From contig SVFY01000007.1 of assembly GCA_015056625.1 (NCBI GenBank), positions 94,248 to 130,646 on the forward strand: 36,399 nt of DNA. The letters run 5' to 3'. Source of the DNA: Butyrivibrio sp. Lineage in GTDB: Bacteria > Bacillota > Clostridia > Lachnospirales > Lachnospiraceae. This document shows positions 26,184 through 34,116 of this stretch, piece by piece. How positions within the stretch are numbered: the stretch's first letter is position 1; every line of letters starts with the position of its first letter. Both the position numbers and the translations under genes were made by a program. The notes under the pieces are model-generated. The model had not been told where the DNA came from and did not search any database. It saw nothing but the letters and a program-made list of their open reading frames with translations.

Positions 26184-27287
26184 ATGGATAACAGACTAAC
26201 AGTAAATTACAACAACAAACCTTGCTATGATATCGTTTTTACATCTGACTTTTCAGGCCTTAAGGATGAAATATTAAGCCTTGGATTTGAGAAGAGAAAG
26301 ATAGCAGTGATCACAGATACCAATGTTGAGAAGCTTTATGCTGCAGATGTTGTTAATGCACTTGGTACAGATTTTGACACGATTGTCACATATGCTATTC
26401 CAGCTGGTGAAGAGCACAAAAATCTTGATGAGATAAAGAAAATATATGATTTTTTGATGGAGAGACATTTTGACAGACACGACCTTCTTCTTGCACTTGG
26501 CGGCGGTGTTGTGGGTGATATGTGCGGCTTTGTCGCTGCAACATATTTAAGAGGTGTCTCTTTTATCCAGATCCCTACAACACTTCTTTCTCAAACAGAT
26601 AGCAGTGTTGGCGGAAAAACTGGCGTTGATCTTGGCGGTGTAAAGAACATGGTTGGTGCTTTCTATATGCCAAGACTTGTATATATGAATGTCTCAACAC
26701 TTAATTCATTAGATGATCGTCAGTATGCTTCCGGATTTGCAGAAGTAATGAAACATGGTCTTATTAAGGATGAGAGCTTCTACACATGGCTCATTGACAA
26801 TATGTATGAGATCAATGATAAAGATCCTGAAGTTGTACTTGAAATGGTTAAGCACAGTTGTGATATAAAAAGAGCTGTTGTTGAAAAAGATCCCACAGAA
26901 AAAGCTGACAGAATGCTTCTGAACTTTGGTCATACTCTTGGTCATGCCATTGAAAAATACAAGAATTTTGAAATGTTCCATGGGGAATGTGTTGCACTTG
27001 GAGCTATTGCAGCTGCCTTTATTTCATGGAAAAGAGGACTTCTTTCAATGGAGGAATACTATGAAATAAGGGATATGTTTGTTCCATTTAACCTTCCGAT
27101 TTCTGTTGAAGATATCGATAAAGAAGCTGTTCTTGATCTTACAAAATCTGATAAAAAGTCTGACTCTGATAAGATTAAATTTGTACTTTTAAAGAAAATT
27201 GGTAAGGCTTTTGTGGATGATTCTGTAACAAGACAGGAGATGGAAAATGCTCTTGATGAGATCATCTATATCGAGAATAATGACTGA
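26184..27287 (+). CDS. aroB: 3-dehydroquinate synthase
   Basis: Second step of the shikimate pathway: converts DAHP to 3-dehydroquinate with NAD and a divalent metal. The NAD-binding block GGGVVGDMCGFVAATYLRG, the substrate block QIPTTLLSQTDSSVGGKTGVD, and metal ligands in FAEVMKHGLIKD (Glu), NFGHTLGHAIEK (His) and FHGECVALG (His) are all present. The length of 367 aa is normal. I place the start at ATG 26184 after TGAGGA; a longer reading from 26133 would begin inside the sepF terminator. No convincing promoter is seen in the short gap, so expression may depend on read-through. Confidence 0.95.
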   Translation: MDNRLTVNYNNKPCYDIVFTSDFSGLKDEILSLGFEKRKIAVITDTNVEKLYAADVVNALGTDFDTIVTYAIPAGEEHKNLDEIKKIYDFLMERHFDRHDLLLALGGGVVGDMCGFVAATYLRGVSFIQIPTTLLSQTDSSVGGKTGVDLGGVKNMVGAFYMPRLVYMNVSTLNSLDDRQYASGFAEVMKHGLIKDESFYTWLIDNMYEINDKDPEVVLEMVKHSCDIKRAVVEKDPTEKADRMLLNFGHTLGHAIEKYKNFEMFHGECVALGAIAAAFISWKRGLLSMEEYYEIRDMFVPFNLPISVEDIDKEAVLDLTKSDKKSDSDKIKFVLLKKIGKAFVDDSVTRQEMENALDEIIYIENND

Positions 27288-27312
27288 TAGAAATAAAAAG
27301 GACTGATTTGTT

Positions 27313-27852
27313 ATGAATAAAATGTCAAAAAAGAAAAAGATTTTTTTAATAGTAGATATTATTTTGGTAGTGCTTTTAGTAGCTCTTGATCAGTTTACCA
27401 AGTATCTGGCCTGCGAATATCTGCAGGATAAACCTGCATTTAAGATAATTGATGGTATTCTTGAACTTAATTTCTTAAAGAACAGTGGAGCAGCATTTGG
27501 AATGCTTCAAAATCAAAAAGTATTTTTTATTCTGGTTGCTGTTTTGATTCTAATAATCATTGCATATGTTCTTTTCAGAATGCCTGATGATAAAAAATAT
27601 AATGTGATGCATATCCTTCTTGTTCTTATTGCAAGTGGTGCAGCTGGAAATATGATTGACAGAGTAAGGCAGGACTATGTTGTGGATTTTATATATTTTG
27701 TTATCATAAATTTCCCAATCTTCAATGTGGCAGATATTTATGTTACTGTTTCAACATTTCTTTTTGTAATATTATTCCTGTTTTATTACAATGAAAATGA
27801 TTTCAGCTTCCTTAGTTTTAAGCAGCAAAAGAAATTTAGAGAATTCAAATAA
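27313..27852 (+). CDS. lspA: lipoprotein signal peptidase II
   Basis: Membrane aspartyl protease that removes the signal peptide of prolipoproteins. Four hydrophobic segments are visible. The catalytic aspartates are D116 in GNMIDRV and D141 in FNVADIY, within the two family blocks. NSGAAFGM is also diagnostic. At 179 aa it carries a Lys-rich N-terminal extension. AAGGA lies about 10 bases before ATG. The stop shares its last base with the start of the pseudouridine synthase gene, the classic lspA-rluD pairing. The carboxypeptidase at 22417-23382 is a likely substrate. Confidence 0.95.
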   Translation: MNKMSKKKKIFLIVDIILVVLLVALDQFTKYLACEYLQDKPAFKIIDGILELNFLKNSGAAFGMLQNQKVFFILVAVLILIIIAYVLFRMPDDKKYNVMHILLVLIASGAAGNMIDRVRQDYVVDFIYFVIINFPIFNVADIYVTVSTFLFVILFLFYYNENDFSFLSFKQQKKFREFK

Positions 27853-28781
27853 TGGATGAATATAAAGCTTTTGATTTTACAGTTACAGATGAATATGAGG
27901 GCATGAGGATTGATAAGCTGATAAGCGAACTTATGGGTGATCTTTCCCGTTCCTATATCCAGAAGCTTATTGATGATAAGCTTGTAACCTGCAATGGAAA
28001 AACTGTTAAATCGAGTCTTAAGGTATCTGAGCTTGACCAGGTTCATATGGATATACCTCCTGCAGAAATGCCTGAAATACTTCCGCAGGATATACCGCTT
28101 GATATTCTATATGAAGATAATGATGTAATAGTAATTAACAAACCAAAAGATATGGTTGTGCATCCGGCAGCTGGTCATTATGAGAACACACTGGTAAATG
28201 CAGTGATGTTTCATTGTAAAGACAATCTGTCCGGTATAAATGGAGTCTTAAGGCCAGGAATTGTTCACAGGATCGATAAAGACACCACAGGGTCTGTGAT
28301 CATCTGTAAAAACGACAGCTCACACCAGTTTATTGCAGAACAGCTTAAAGAACATTCTATAAACAGGGTTTATCATGCTATCTGCTACGGTATCATCAAA
28401 GAAGACGAAGGCGATGTTGATGCACCAATTGGCAGGAGCAGCACAGATAGAAAAAAGATGGCTGTTGTAAGTAGCGGTGGTAAAAATGCATTTACCCATT
28501 TTAAGGTTTTAAAGCGCTTTGAGCAGGATAATTTTACATATATAGAATGCAGACTCAAAACTGGAAGAACCCATCAGATTCGCGTCCATATGGCTCATCT
28601 TGGCCATCCGCTTCTTGGAGATGAGGTTTATGCCCCGGGAAGAAAGTCAAAATTTAATACAAACGGACAGTGCCTTCATGCTAAAACCCTGGGCTTTGTA
28701 CATCCTTCTACCAGGGAATATATTGAGATCGATGCACCCCTTCCGGAGTATTTTTCTCATTTGCTTGAGGTTCTCAAATAG
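27852..28781 (+). CDS. rluD: RluA/RluD family 23S rRNA pseudouridine synthase
   Basis: Converts specific uridines of 23S rRNA to pseudouridine. An N-terminal S4 RNA-binding domain (about 18-65, MRIDKLISELMGDLSRSYIQKLIDDKLVTCNGK) precedes the catalytic domain, in which HRIDKDTTG carries the catalytic Asp142. LKTGRTHQIRVHMAHLGHPLLGDEVY is the second conserved block. The length of 309 aa and the position after lspA fit the RluD group, although exact target positions cannot be read from sequence. It overlaps lspA by one base. Confidence 0.92.
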   Translation: MDEYKAFDFTVTDEYEGMRIDKLISELMGDLSRSYIQKLIDDKLVTCNGKTVKSSLKVSELDQVHMDIPPAEMPEILPQDIPLDILYEDNDVIVINKPKDMVVHPAAGHYENTLVNAVMFHCKDNLSGINGVLRPGIVHRIDKDTTGSVIICKNDSSHQFIAEQLKEHSINRVYHAICYGIIKEDEGDVDAPIGRSSTDRKKMAVVSSGGKNAFTHFKVLKRFEQDNFTYIECRLKTGRTHQIRVHMAHLGHPLLGDEVYAPGRKSKFNTNGQCLHAKTLGFVHPSTREYIEIDAPLPEYFSHLLEVLK

Positions 28782-28820
28782 TATAAAATAAAGATAGTAA
28801 ACATAAAGGAGAATTGCCCT

Positions 28821-29453
28821 ATGAATACTATTATTACAGTAGGAAGACAATTTGGTTCAGGCGGAAGAGAAATAGGCGAGTTGGTAGCACAGCACTTTGG
28901 AATCAAGTGTTATGACAAGGAGCTTCTTAGCAGAGCAGCCAAGGAGAGCGGATTTTGTGAAGAGATGATACAAAATCACGATGAAAGACCAACTAATTCT
29001 TTTTTATACAACCTTGTAATGGATACTTATTCCTTTGGCTATAATGCTTCAAGCTTTGTTGATATGCCAATCAGCCATAAGGTTTTCCTTGCGCAGTTTG
29101 ATACCATCAAAAAAATTGCTGATGAGGGTCCTTGTGTAATTGTTGGAAGATGTGCTGACTATGCTTTATCTGATTATGACAACGTCTTAAATCTTTTTAT
29201 CTACGCTGATGAAGATGCCAAGATCAAAAGGATCAAAGAGCGATTTGATGATGTTAAGACCGATGATCAGGCAAAAGACATGATGAGCAAAAAGGACAAG
29301 CAGCGTCAGAGCTATTACAATTACTATTCATCCAAGAAATGGGGAAGAGCAGACAGCTATGACCTTTGCATCAATTCATCCAAGCTTGGTATTGAAGGTA
29401 CAGTTAAGTTTATCATTCAGTACATTGAAGATTTTGAGCAGATCAAGAAGTGA
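28821..29453 (+). CDS. cytidylate kinase-like family protein
   Basis: A 210-residue P-loop-type protein of the Cytidylate_kin2 group. The N-terminus TIITVGRQFGSGGREIGELVAQHFG replaces the classical GxxGxGKG/T loop with the FGSGGREI variant of this group. A conserved CVIVGRCADYAL block and a C-terminal region with DKQRQSYYNYYSSKKWG are typical. The true substrate of these proteins is not established, and a canonical cmk is usually encoded elsewhere. AAAGGAG precedes the ATG at about 9 bases. A terminator follows. Confidence 0.85.
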   Translation: MNTIITVGRQFGSGGREIGELVAQHFGIKCYDKELLSRAAKESGFCEEMIQNHDERPTNSFLYNLVMDTYSFGYNASSFVDMPISHKVFLAQFDTIKKIADEGPCVIVGRCADYALSDYDNVLNLFIYADEDAKIKRIKERFDDVKTDDQAKDMMSKKDKQRQSYYNYYSSKKWGRADSYDLCINSSKLGIEGTVKFIIQYIEDFEQIKK

Positions 29454-29477
29454 AAACATAATTTAAACGACAGATTT

Positions 29478-29516
29478 AAACTTTCAGATAACCTTTCGCT
29501 ATCTGGAAGTTTTTTT
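29478..29516 (+). terminator. intrinsic terminator
   Basis: AACTTTCAGATA pairs with TATCTGGAAGTT (12 bp, one G-T wobble; an extra A-T pair at the base) with a 9-base loop, followed by seven T residues from 29510. It ends the aroB-lspA-rluD-kinase run. Confidence 0.9.
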
Positions 29517-29566
29517 CTTTTAACTTATTTTTTTATTCTTTTTTAATCGTTTGTAAGAATAATATG

Positions 29567-29575
29567 TGTTATATT
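29567..29575 (+). promoter_or_regulatory. extended -10 promoter element
   Basis: TGTTATATT, an extended -10 (TGnTATAAT type), lies about 65 bases before the ATG of the next gene. No good -35 is seen. It is the only candidate between the terminator and that gene. Confidence 0.35.
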
Positions 29576-29640
29576 AAAGCCAAATAGACGAGTATGTCCG
29601 CAGAATGGATTCTGCGCAGATTTTTCAAGGAGGAAAAGCT

Positions 29641-30225
29641 ATGGCAAATGGTGTAAGCAGCGGTATTAACCAATTATTTACCAGCAAAGAACCTGTTAAT
29701 GTCAGAAGTGGAACAATAAACAAGAATACCCGCAACCCAGCAAAAGCAGAGGCCAGGGATTTGTCAGAAGCCAAAAATCTCTTTGGCGAGGGCGTCAAAT
29801 TTGAGCTTTCTCCTGAAGTTGAGATGTATGGCAGAGTTGTGGATCTTCTGCAAAAGAAATATGATAATGCTGATGTGTTCGTTGCTGGTCCAGATGAGGA
29901 CCTTTCTCAGATAGGCGGTGATCTGGAGTACAGTATCATTTTATCTGAAGATGAGATGAAGCTTTTGGCTTCAGATGATCCAAAGGATAAAGATGCTAAA
30001 GACAAGCTTCTTGGCCAGATAGATGACGCCATGAAAATGGTAACGGATCTTGGCAATAAGCTATCAGAGAATACTGATGAGAAGGATGAAGTCTCAAACT
30101 TTGGTATTTCCTTTGGAAATGACGGAAAACCAAATTTCTTTGCAGATATGAATGGTAATTCATATAAAAGTGGATCCATAGATGACCTGATAAATAGTAT
30201 TTTATCTGATAAGACAAAAGAATAA
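29641..30225 (+). CDS. hypothetical protein, soluble, family not recognised
   Basis: A 194-residue hydrophilic protein with no signal peptide, membrane segment or motif that I recognise. The N-terminal 45 residues look disordered (MANGVSSGINQLFTSKEP...). The middle (AKNLFGEGVKFELSPEVEMYGRVVDLLQKKYDNADVFV) and the part up to about residue 150 look alpha/beta with a helical acidic stretch. The C-terminus ends GNSYKSGSIDDLINSILSDKTKE. Proteins of this look occur in Lachnospiraceae as uncharacterised families. The ATG 29641 is about 6 bases after AAGGAGG, so expression is probably good. It is flanked by terminators on both sides and is therefore monocistronic. Confidence 0.8.
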   Translation: MANGVSSGINQLFTSKEPVNVRSGTINKNTRNPAKAEARDLSEAKNLFGEGVKFELSPEVEMYGRVVDLLQKKYDNADVFVAGPDEDLSQIGGDLEYSIILSEDEMKLLASDDPKDKDAKDKLLGQIDDAMKMVTDLGNKLSENTDEKDEVSNFGISFGNDGKPNFFADMNGNSYKSGSIDDLINSILSDKTKE

Positions 30226-30235
30226 TAAATGTAAC

Positions 30236-30267
30236 AAGGCTCCTTGATTCGTCAAGGAGCTTTTTTT
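30236..30267 (+). terminator. intrinsic terminator with UUCG loop
   Basis: GCTCCTTGA pairs with TCAAGGAGC (9 bp) around a TTCG tetraloop, followed by seven T residues (30261-30267). The base of the stem can extend by G-T and A-T pairs. Confidence 0.92.
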
Positions 30268-30284
30268 ATTGGTTATTGCAACAA

Positions 30285-30314
30285 TTGACAAATACAATTT
30301 AGTGTTTTGATAAT
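30285..30314 (+). promoter_or_regulatory. distal sigma-A promoter of the dha operon
   Basis: A perfect TTGACA (30285-30290), an 18-base spacer and GATAAT (30309-30314), just after the preceding terminator. It would give a leader of about 100 bases. Confidence 0.55.
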
Positions 30315-30362
30315 ACATTTGTGTATTTACGACATAAACTGTATGGAAATTTGATGACAATT

Positions 30363-30371
30363 TGTTATAAT
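30363..30371 (+). promoter_or_regulatory. proximal extended -10 promoter of the dha operon
   Basis: TGTTATAAT, a perfect extended -10, about 48 bases before the dhaL ATG. No -35 is evident. Two promoters in tandem could serve basal and regulated expression; no dyad operator was recognised. Confidence 0.5.
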
Positions 30372-30419
30372 ATACTATGCAGGATTTAAATACTACTAAT
30401 ATGGGAGGACAAATTGCAT

Positions 30420-31040
30420 ATGTCTACTAGAATTTATGATTGCTTAAAAGCTATTGGAGATAAGATCATTGAGAATAAGGATTTTTTGACTGATCTGGAC
30501 AGGGAAATCGGAGATGCTGACCATGGTGTAAACATGGCAAGAGGCTTCCAGTCAGTGATAGAAAAAGTATCACAGGATGACCCTGATATCGGAGCATGCT
30601 TAAAAAAGACAGGAATGACTCTTTTATCAACTGTAGGTGGTGCATCTGGTCCTCTTTATGGAACTGCATATATGGAAGCAGGAAAAGTCCTTATGGGAAA
30701 AGAATCAGTATCCCCAGAAGATTTTAAGCTTGCACTGGAGGCAGCAATTGCAGGCATCCAAAAGAGAGGAAAAGCTGAAAAGGGCGAAAAGACAATGCTT
30801 GATTCACTTATTCCTGCATATGATGCTTTTTGCGAAAAAGTTGATGGCGGCGAATCCATTGCAAATGCTCTTGATGCTGCATGTGCAGCAGCAAATGAGG
30901 GAATCGAATTTACCAAGACAATAGCTGCAACAAAAGGAAGAGCAAGCTACCTTGGAGACAGAAGCATAGGTCATCAGGACCCTGGAGCAACTTCACTTAC
31001 ATTTACACTTGAAACTATTAGAGATTTTATTAAGGGGTAA
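30420..31040 (+). CDS. dhaL: dihydroxyacetone kinase subunit DhaL (ADP-binding)
   Basis: DhaL carries a tightly bound ADP that receives phosphate from DhaM and passes it to dihydroxyacetone held on DhaK. The Mg-ADP binding Asp residues are in DREIGDADHG (D27, D32, D34). The TLLSTVGGASGPLYGTAY block and the C-terminal SYLGDRSIGHQDPGATSL block are typical. The length of 206 aa is normal. Starts at ATG 30420 and TTG 30414 both follow GGGAGG; I prefer the ATG although its spacing is long. It is the first gene of dhaL-dhaM-dhaK. Confidence 0.94.
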   Translation: MSTRIYDCLKAIGDKIIENKDFLTDLDREIGDADHGVNMARGFQSVIEKVSQDDPDIGACLKKTGMTLLSTVGGASGPLYGTAYMEAGKVLMGKESVSPEDFKLALEAAIAGIQKRGKAEKGEKTMLDSLIPAYDAFCEKVDGGESIANALDAACAAANEGIEFTKTIAATKGRASYLGDRSIGHQDPGATSLTFTLETIRDFIKG

Positions 31041-31046
31041 ACAGAC

Positions 31047-31439
31047 ATGGTAGGACTTGTTATAGTATCTCACAGTTATAAGATCGCAGAAGGGATCAAG
31101 GATCTTACAGATCAGGTAGCTCCAACACATAAAGGCATAATCGCAGCCGGTGGAATGGAAGATAAGAGCATTGGCACTGACGCAGTAAGGATTTCAGAGG
31201 CTATAAAGCAAGCTGAATCTGGAGATGGAGTTGTTGTCCTTGCGGATCTTGGAAGCGGAATAATGTCAGCTGAAACAGCTATAGAGCTACTAGATGGTGA
31301 AAACATAAACGCAAGACTTGTAGATGCTCCCATAGTAGAAGGATCAATTGCTGCAGCAGTTACAGCTGCTTGTGGAAGCAAATTAGAAGAAGTTATTACA
31401 GCGGCGGAGCAGACGAAAGCTGTAAAAAAAATAAACTAA
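31047..31439 (+). CDS. dhaM: dihydroxyacetone kinase phosphoryl donor subunit DhaM (EIIA-Man type)
   Basis: PTS phosphocarrier that moves phosphate from HPr to DhaL-ADP. VGLVIVSHSYKIAEG carries the phosphorylated His9. DLGSGIMSAETAIELL and VEGSIAAAVTAA are typical of the EIIA-Man fold. At 130 aa it is the single-domain form; E. coli DhaM has additional HPr- and EI-like domains. It therefore needs the general PTS proteins EI and HPr, which are not in this window. The start is 6 bases after dhaL. Confidence 0.94.
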   Translation: MVGLVIVSHSYKIAEGIKDLTDQVAPTHKGIIAAGGMEDKSIGTDAVRISEAIKQAESGDGVVVLADLGSGIMSAETAIELLDGENINARLVDAPIVEGSIAAAVTAACGSKLEEVITAAEQTKAVKKIN

Positions 31440-31460
31440 AAGGAAAAAAGGAGGCTGGAC

Positions 31461-32456
31461 ATGAAGAAACTAATCAATGGGGTAGACAACATCGTTGATG
31501 AGATGCTGGATGGCATGATTGCTGCTTATCCTCAGTATCTTAAGAGACTTGATGGATTCGATGTTGTGGTAAGAGCTGGCGGCTCACAGGGCAAGGTTGC
31601 ACTTGTTTCTGGTGGCGGCTCTGGACATGAGCCTGCACATGGCGGCTATGTAGGAAAGGGAATGCTTGACGGAGCAATCGCAGGAGCAGTATTTACTTCA
31701 CCTACACCTGACCAGGTATTTGAGGCAATAAAGGCTGCTGACGGCGGTAAGGGAGTACTTCTTGTAATCAAGAACTACACTGGCGATGTTATGAACTTCG
31801 AGATGGCAGCTGATATGGCAAGGGATGAGGGAATCGAAGTTGATCAGGTTATCACAGCAGATGATGTAGCTGTTGAAAACAGTACCTGGACTACAGGCAG
31901 AAGAGGAATTGCTGGAACAATCTTTGTTCATAAGCTTGCTGGTGCCTGCGCTGAGGCTGGTGGAGACCTTGCAACAGTAAAAGGCGTAGCAGAAAAGGTA
32001 ATTGCTAATGTTCGTTCAATGGGAATGGCTGTTGATGCATGTACAGTTCCTGCAGCTGGAAAACCAAGCTTTGATCTGGCAGAAGATGAGGTTGAGATTG
32101 GTATTGGTATCCATGGCGAGCCAGGAACACATCGCGAGAAGATCAGCCCTGTTAACGATATCGTAGATAAGCTTCTTGGCAAGATCCTTGCAGAGGGCAT
32201 CTATAATTCTGGTGATGAAGTTGCTGTTATGGTTAACGGAATGGGCGGAACACCTCTTATGGAGCTCTTTGTTGCAAACAAGCACGTTTCAGAGGAACTG
32301 TCCAAGAAGAACATCAAGGTTTACAAGACTCTTGTTGGCAACTATATGACATCTCTTGATATGGAAGGCTTCTCAATAACACTTCTTAAACTTGATGATG
32401 AACTTAAAAAGTATCTTGATGCACCTGCTGATACACCAGTATTTGTACAGGCATAA
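31461..32456 (+). CDS. dhaK: dihydroxyacetone kinase subunit DhaK
   Basis: Binds dihydroxyacetone covalently as a hemiaminal on a His and accepts phosphate from DhaL-ATP, giving dihydroxyacetone phosphate for glycolysis. VSGGGSGHEPAHGGYVG is the substrate-site block, and GIGIHGEPG carries His218, the covalent residue. The length of 331 aa is normal. AAGGAGG precedes the ATG. It is the last gene of the operon, whereas K-L-M is the common order elsewhere. A strong terminator follows. Confidence 0.96.
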   Translation: MKKLINGVDNIVDEMLDGMIAAYPQYLKRLDGFDVVVRAGGSQGKVALVSGGGSGHEPAHGGYVGKGMLDGAIAGAVFTSPTPDQVFEAIKAADGGKGVLLVIKNYTGDVMNFEMAADMARDEGIEVDQVITADDVAVENSTWTTGRRGIAGTIFVHKLAGACAEAGGDLATVKGVAEKVIANVRSMGMAVDACTVPAAGKPSFDLAEDEVEIGIGIHGEPGTHREKISPVNDIVDKLLGKILAEGIYNSGDEVAVMVNGMGGTPLMELFVANKHVSEELSKKNIKVYKTLVGNYMTSLDMEGFSITLLKLDDELKKYLDAPADTPVFVQA

Positions 32457-32474
32457 TTTGCAATAAGAACTTAT

Positions 32475-32513
32475 AAAAGATCCCCGGTGAGAGTAATTCA
32501 TTGGGGATCTTTT
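32475..32513 (+). terminator. intrinsic terminator of the dha operon
   Basis: AAAAGATCCCC pairs perfectly with GGGGATCTTTT (11 bp) over a 17-base loop and ends in T residues, 19 bases after the dhaK stop. Confidence 0.88.
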
Positions 32514-32558
32514 GATTATTGTTTGATAGGTGTTATAGCTTGGAGAAGTTAGCTTGAA

Positions 32559-32577
32559 TGAAAAAGTTAACGCAACC
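32559..32577 (+). repeat. imperfect 19-nt direct repeat, copy 1
   Basis: TGAAAAAGTTAACGCAACC; the second copy at 32718-32736 differs by one base (A to T). CACGAA follows both copies at similar distances, so the similarity extends in a broken form. Confidence 0.6.
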
Positions 32578-32596
32578 TTTTAGCATATATATCACG

Positions 32597-32633
32597 AAAT
32601 GACCTGAAAAAGATTAAATTCAGGTCATTTTTT
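32597..32633 (+). terminator. orphan terminator-like hairpin
   Basis: AAATGACCTGAA pairs perfectly with TTCAGGTCATTT (12 bp) over a 10-base loop, ending in a run of T (32628-32633). The dha operon already ended at 32513, so the transcript it would stop is unknown. Confidence 0.75.
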
Positions 32634-32717
32634 ATGGTGAAAAGTGCCTAAAATTGGGGAACTTAAAAATCCAACTCCGTTAAGTTCGCAATCTAAGAAG
32701 ACGACTCACGATAAGTT

Positions 32718-32736
32718 TGAAAAAGTTATCGCAACC
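32718..32736 (+). repeat. imperfect 19-nt direct repeat, copy 2
   Basis: TGAAAAAGTTATCGCAACC; see copy 1 at 32559-32577. This copy lies inside the probable IS30 element, about 70 bases beyond the transposase stop, while copy 1 lies outside it. Confidence 0.6.
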
Positions 32737-32805
32737 CATTTCTACCACGAATTATGCTTTTGGAAGGGGAATCACCTGCTCAAATCAGATTTATTTACCA
32801 AAAAA

Positions 32806-34116
32806 TTACTTGTTAAACAGCTCTTTTGTCAGATTTACCTCTTTTGCCGTTATAGGCTTGAGATCAAGGAGCTTCATAAGTTTTCTCATATCCTCGTCGT
32901 CATCAGGTATCATCTCGTAAGGAGAGAGGTTGTTAAGCCCGGGCCTTTTGGTGCTGTTGATGTGATTTACTAAAAGAGTGATATCTTCCTGGGTGTAAGA
33001 ATTAAGTGAAGTGCCCTTGGGGATAACATAACGGATGTATTCATGGTTCTTTTCCAGACGCCCTTTCTGGCCTGACTGCATAGGGTCACAGTAGTAAATG
33101 CTGCATCTAAGGGCACCTTCGATTTCTACAGACTGTTCAAGTTTGTCCACTACTTTGAACTCGCTCCCGTTATCAGTGAGGCCTATCCCGAAGAGCCTTG
33201 AAAAACATTCCTTTCCAAGTCCCTTTTCAAGGTAGTTAAACCTATCGATCACTGAATCTGCTGTATTATCAGGCATCAAGAATACGATCATTACGCTGTT
33301 TCTTCTCAGGATCATTGTAAGAAGCACCTTTTTCTGGTTTCTCTTGCACTTTACCGTATCCATTTCAAAAACGTCCTTCTCAGACCTGTTTTCCATGAGA
33401 GCTGTAAAGTCCTGATATGTGCGTCCCTGCCTGAATTTCTGATTCAGGATCCCAGATTCAGTCTTTTTCTTTTTCCTTTTTTTGTATCTGGTCTGTCTGC
33501 GAAGGTCAATGTTGCGCACATCAAGAAGGCCGTCATTGATATACATGTAAGCAGTACGACTTGTTATCGGTATTTCCTGCTCATGTACTGCAAAGATATG
33601 AGCAAGAGGCTGCCCCTTCCTTATTCCTTCAGAAAGAATGCTGTTAACACTTGCGAGCTCTTCATCTGTCAGGTGTATATGCTCCCTTGATGTCTTTCTT
33701 GTTTCAGCAGACTTTCTATCCGCTACCTTCGCTTCATAGAAGTACTTGTCATCATTGCAATAACGCCTTTTATCACAACCATTACATACATATGGCGGTT
33801 TCAGATAAGCAGTACACTTTGTACTGTAGTAGTCAGGGCAGTACTTATGGCAGTCCTTAATGCAGGAATAACAGTACATGGGGCAGGACTCATCCCCACA
33901 TACATGTCTTTTTGTGCAGCCCTTGGCACCGTTACAGTCATTTCCTGCATAGTAGCTTCCGCTTACAAATATCCTGTGCCGCTTTATCTCTCTTGCAATT
34001 GATGCCACATGTTTCTTTAACAGGGTAGCGATACGCTTTAATGGCTGTTTTCTGATTATGCCTATCTCTATAGTTTCCCTGTCATTTAAGTTCAGCTTGG
34101 ATTTTCTCTCAGACAT
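32806..34116 (-). CDS. IS30-family transposase with a cysteine-rich insert
   Basis: 436 aa. The N-terminal helix-turn-helix (LNDRETIEIGIIRKQPLKRIATLLKKHVASIAREIKRHR) is the IS30-type HTH_38. The C-terminal DDE domain has the first Asp in VFEMDTVKCKRNQKKVLL, the second in GLTDNGSEFKV and the Glu in GRLEKNHEYIRYVIPKG. At 436 aa it is longer than most IS30 transposases (about 320-400). The extra part, about residues 59-121, holds 12 cysteines in roughly 62 residues, in CxxC-like and CxxxxC pairs that could bind two or more zinc ions. All catalytic residues are present and the frame is intact, so the element may be active. The start ATG 34116 follows GGGGG closely. Confidence 0.9.
   Translation of the reverse strand: MSERKSKLNLNDRETIEIGIIRKQPLKRIATLLKKHVASIAREIKRHRIFVSGSYYAGNDCNGAKGCTKRHVCGDESCPMYCYSCIKDCHKYCPDYYSTKCTAYLKPPYVCNGCDKRRYCNDDKYFYEAKVADRKSAETRKTSREHIHLTDEELASVNSILSEGIRKGQPLAHIFAVHEQEIPITSRTAYMYINDGLLDVRNIDLRRQTRYKKRKKKKTESGILNQKFRQGRTYQDFTALMENRSEKDVFEMDTVKCKRNQKKVLLTMILRRNSVMIVFLMPDNTADSVIDRFNYLEKGLGKECFSRLFGIGLTDNGSEFKVVDKLEQSVEIEGALRCSIYYCDPMQSGQKGRLEKNHEYIRYVIPKGTSLNSYTQEDITLLVNHINSTKRPGLNNLSPYEMIPDDDEDMRKLMKLLDLKPITAKEVNLTKELFNK

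Larger units (their letters stand above)
32514..32805. other. non-coding accessory gap between the dha operon and the IS30 transposase
   Basis: No credible gene is seen. The stretch holds two copies of a 19-nt imperfect direct repeat (32559-32577 and 32718-32736), an orphan terminator-like hairpin (32597-32633) and the probable left end of the IS30 element (32645-32661). Confidence 0.6.

Noticed and set aside
31047..31439. DhaM suspected of being truncated because E. coli DhaM is over three times longer.
   Set aside because: Single-domain EIIA-type DhaM is normal in Firmicutes; the frame is intact with the phosphorylated His in place.
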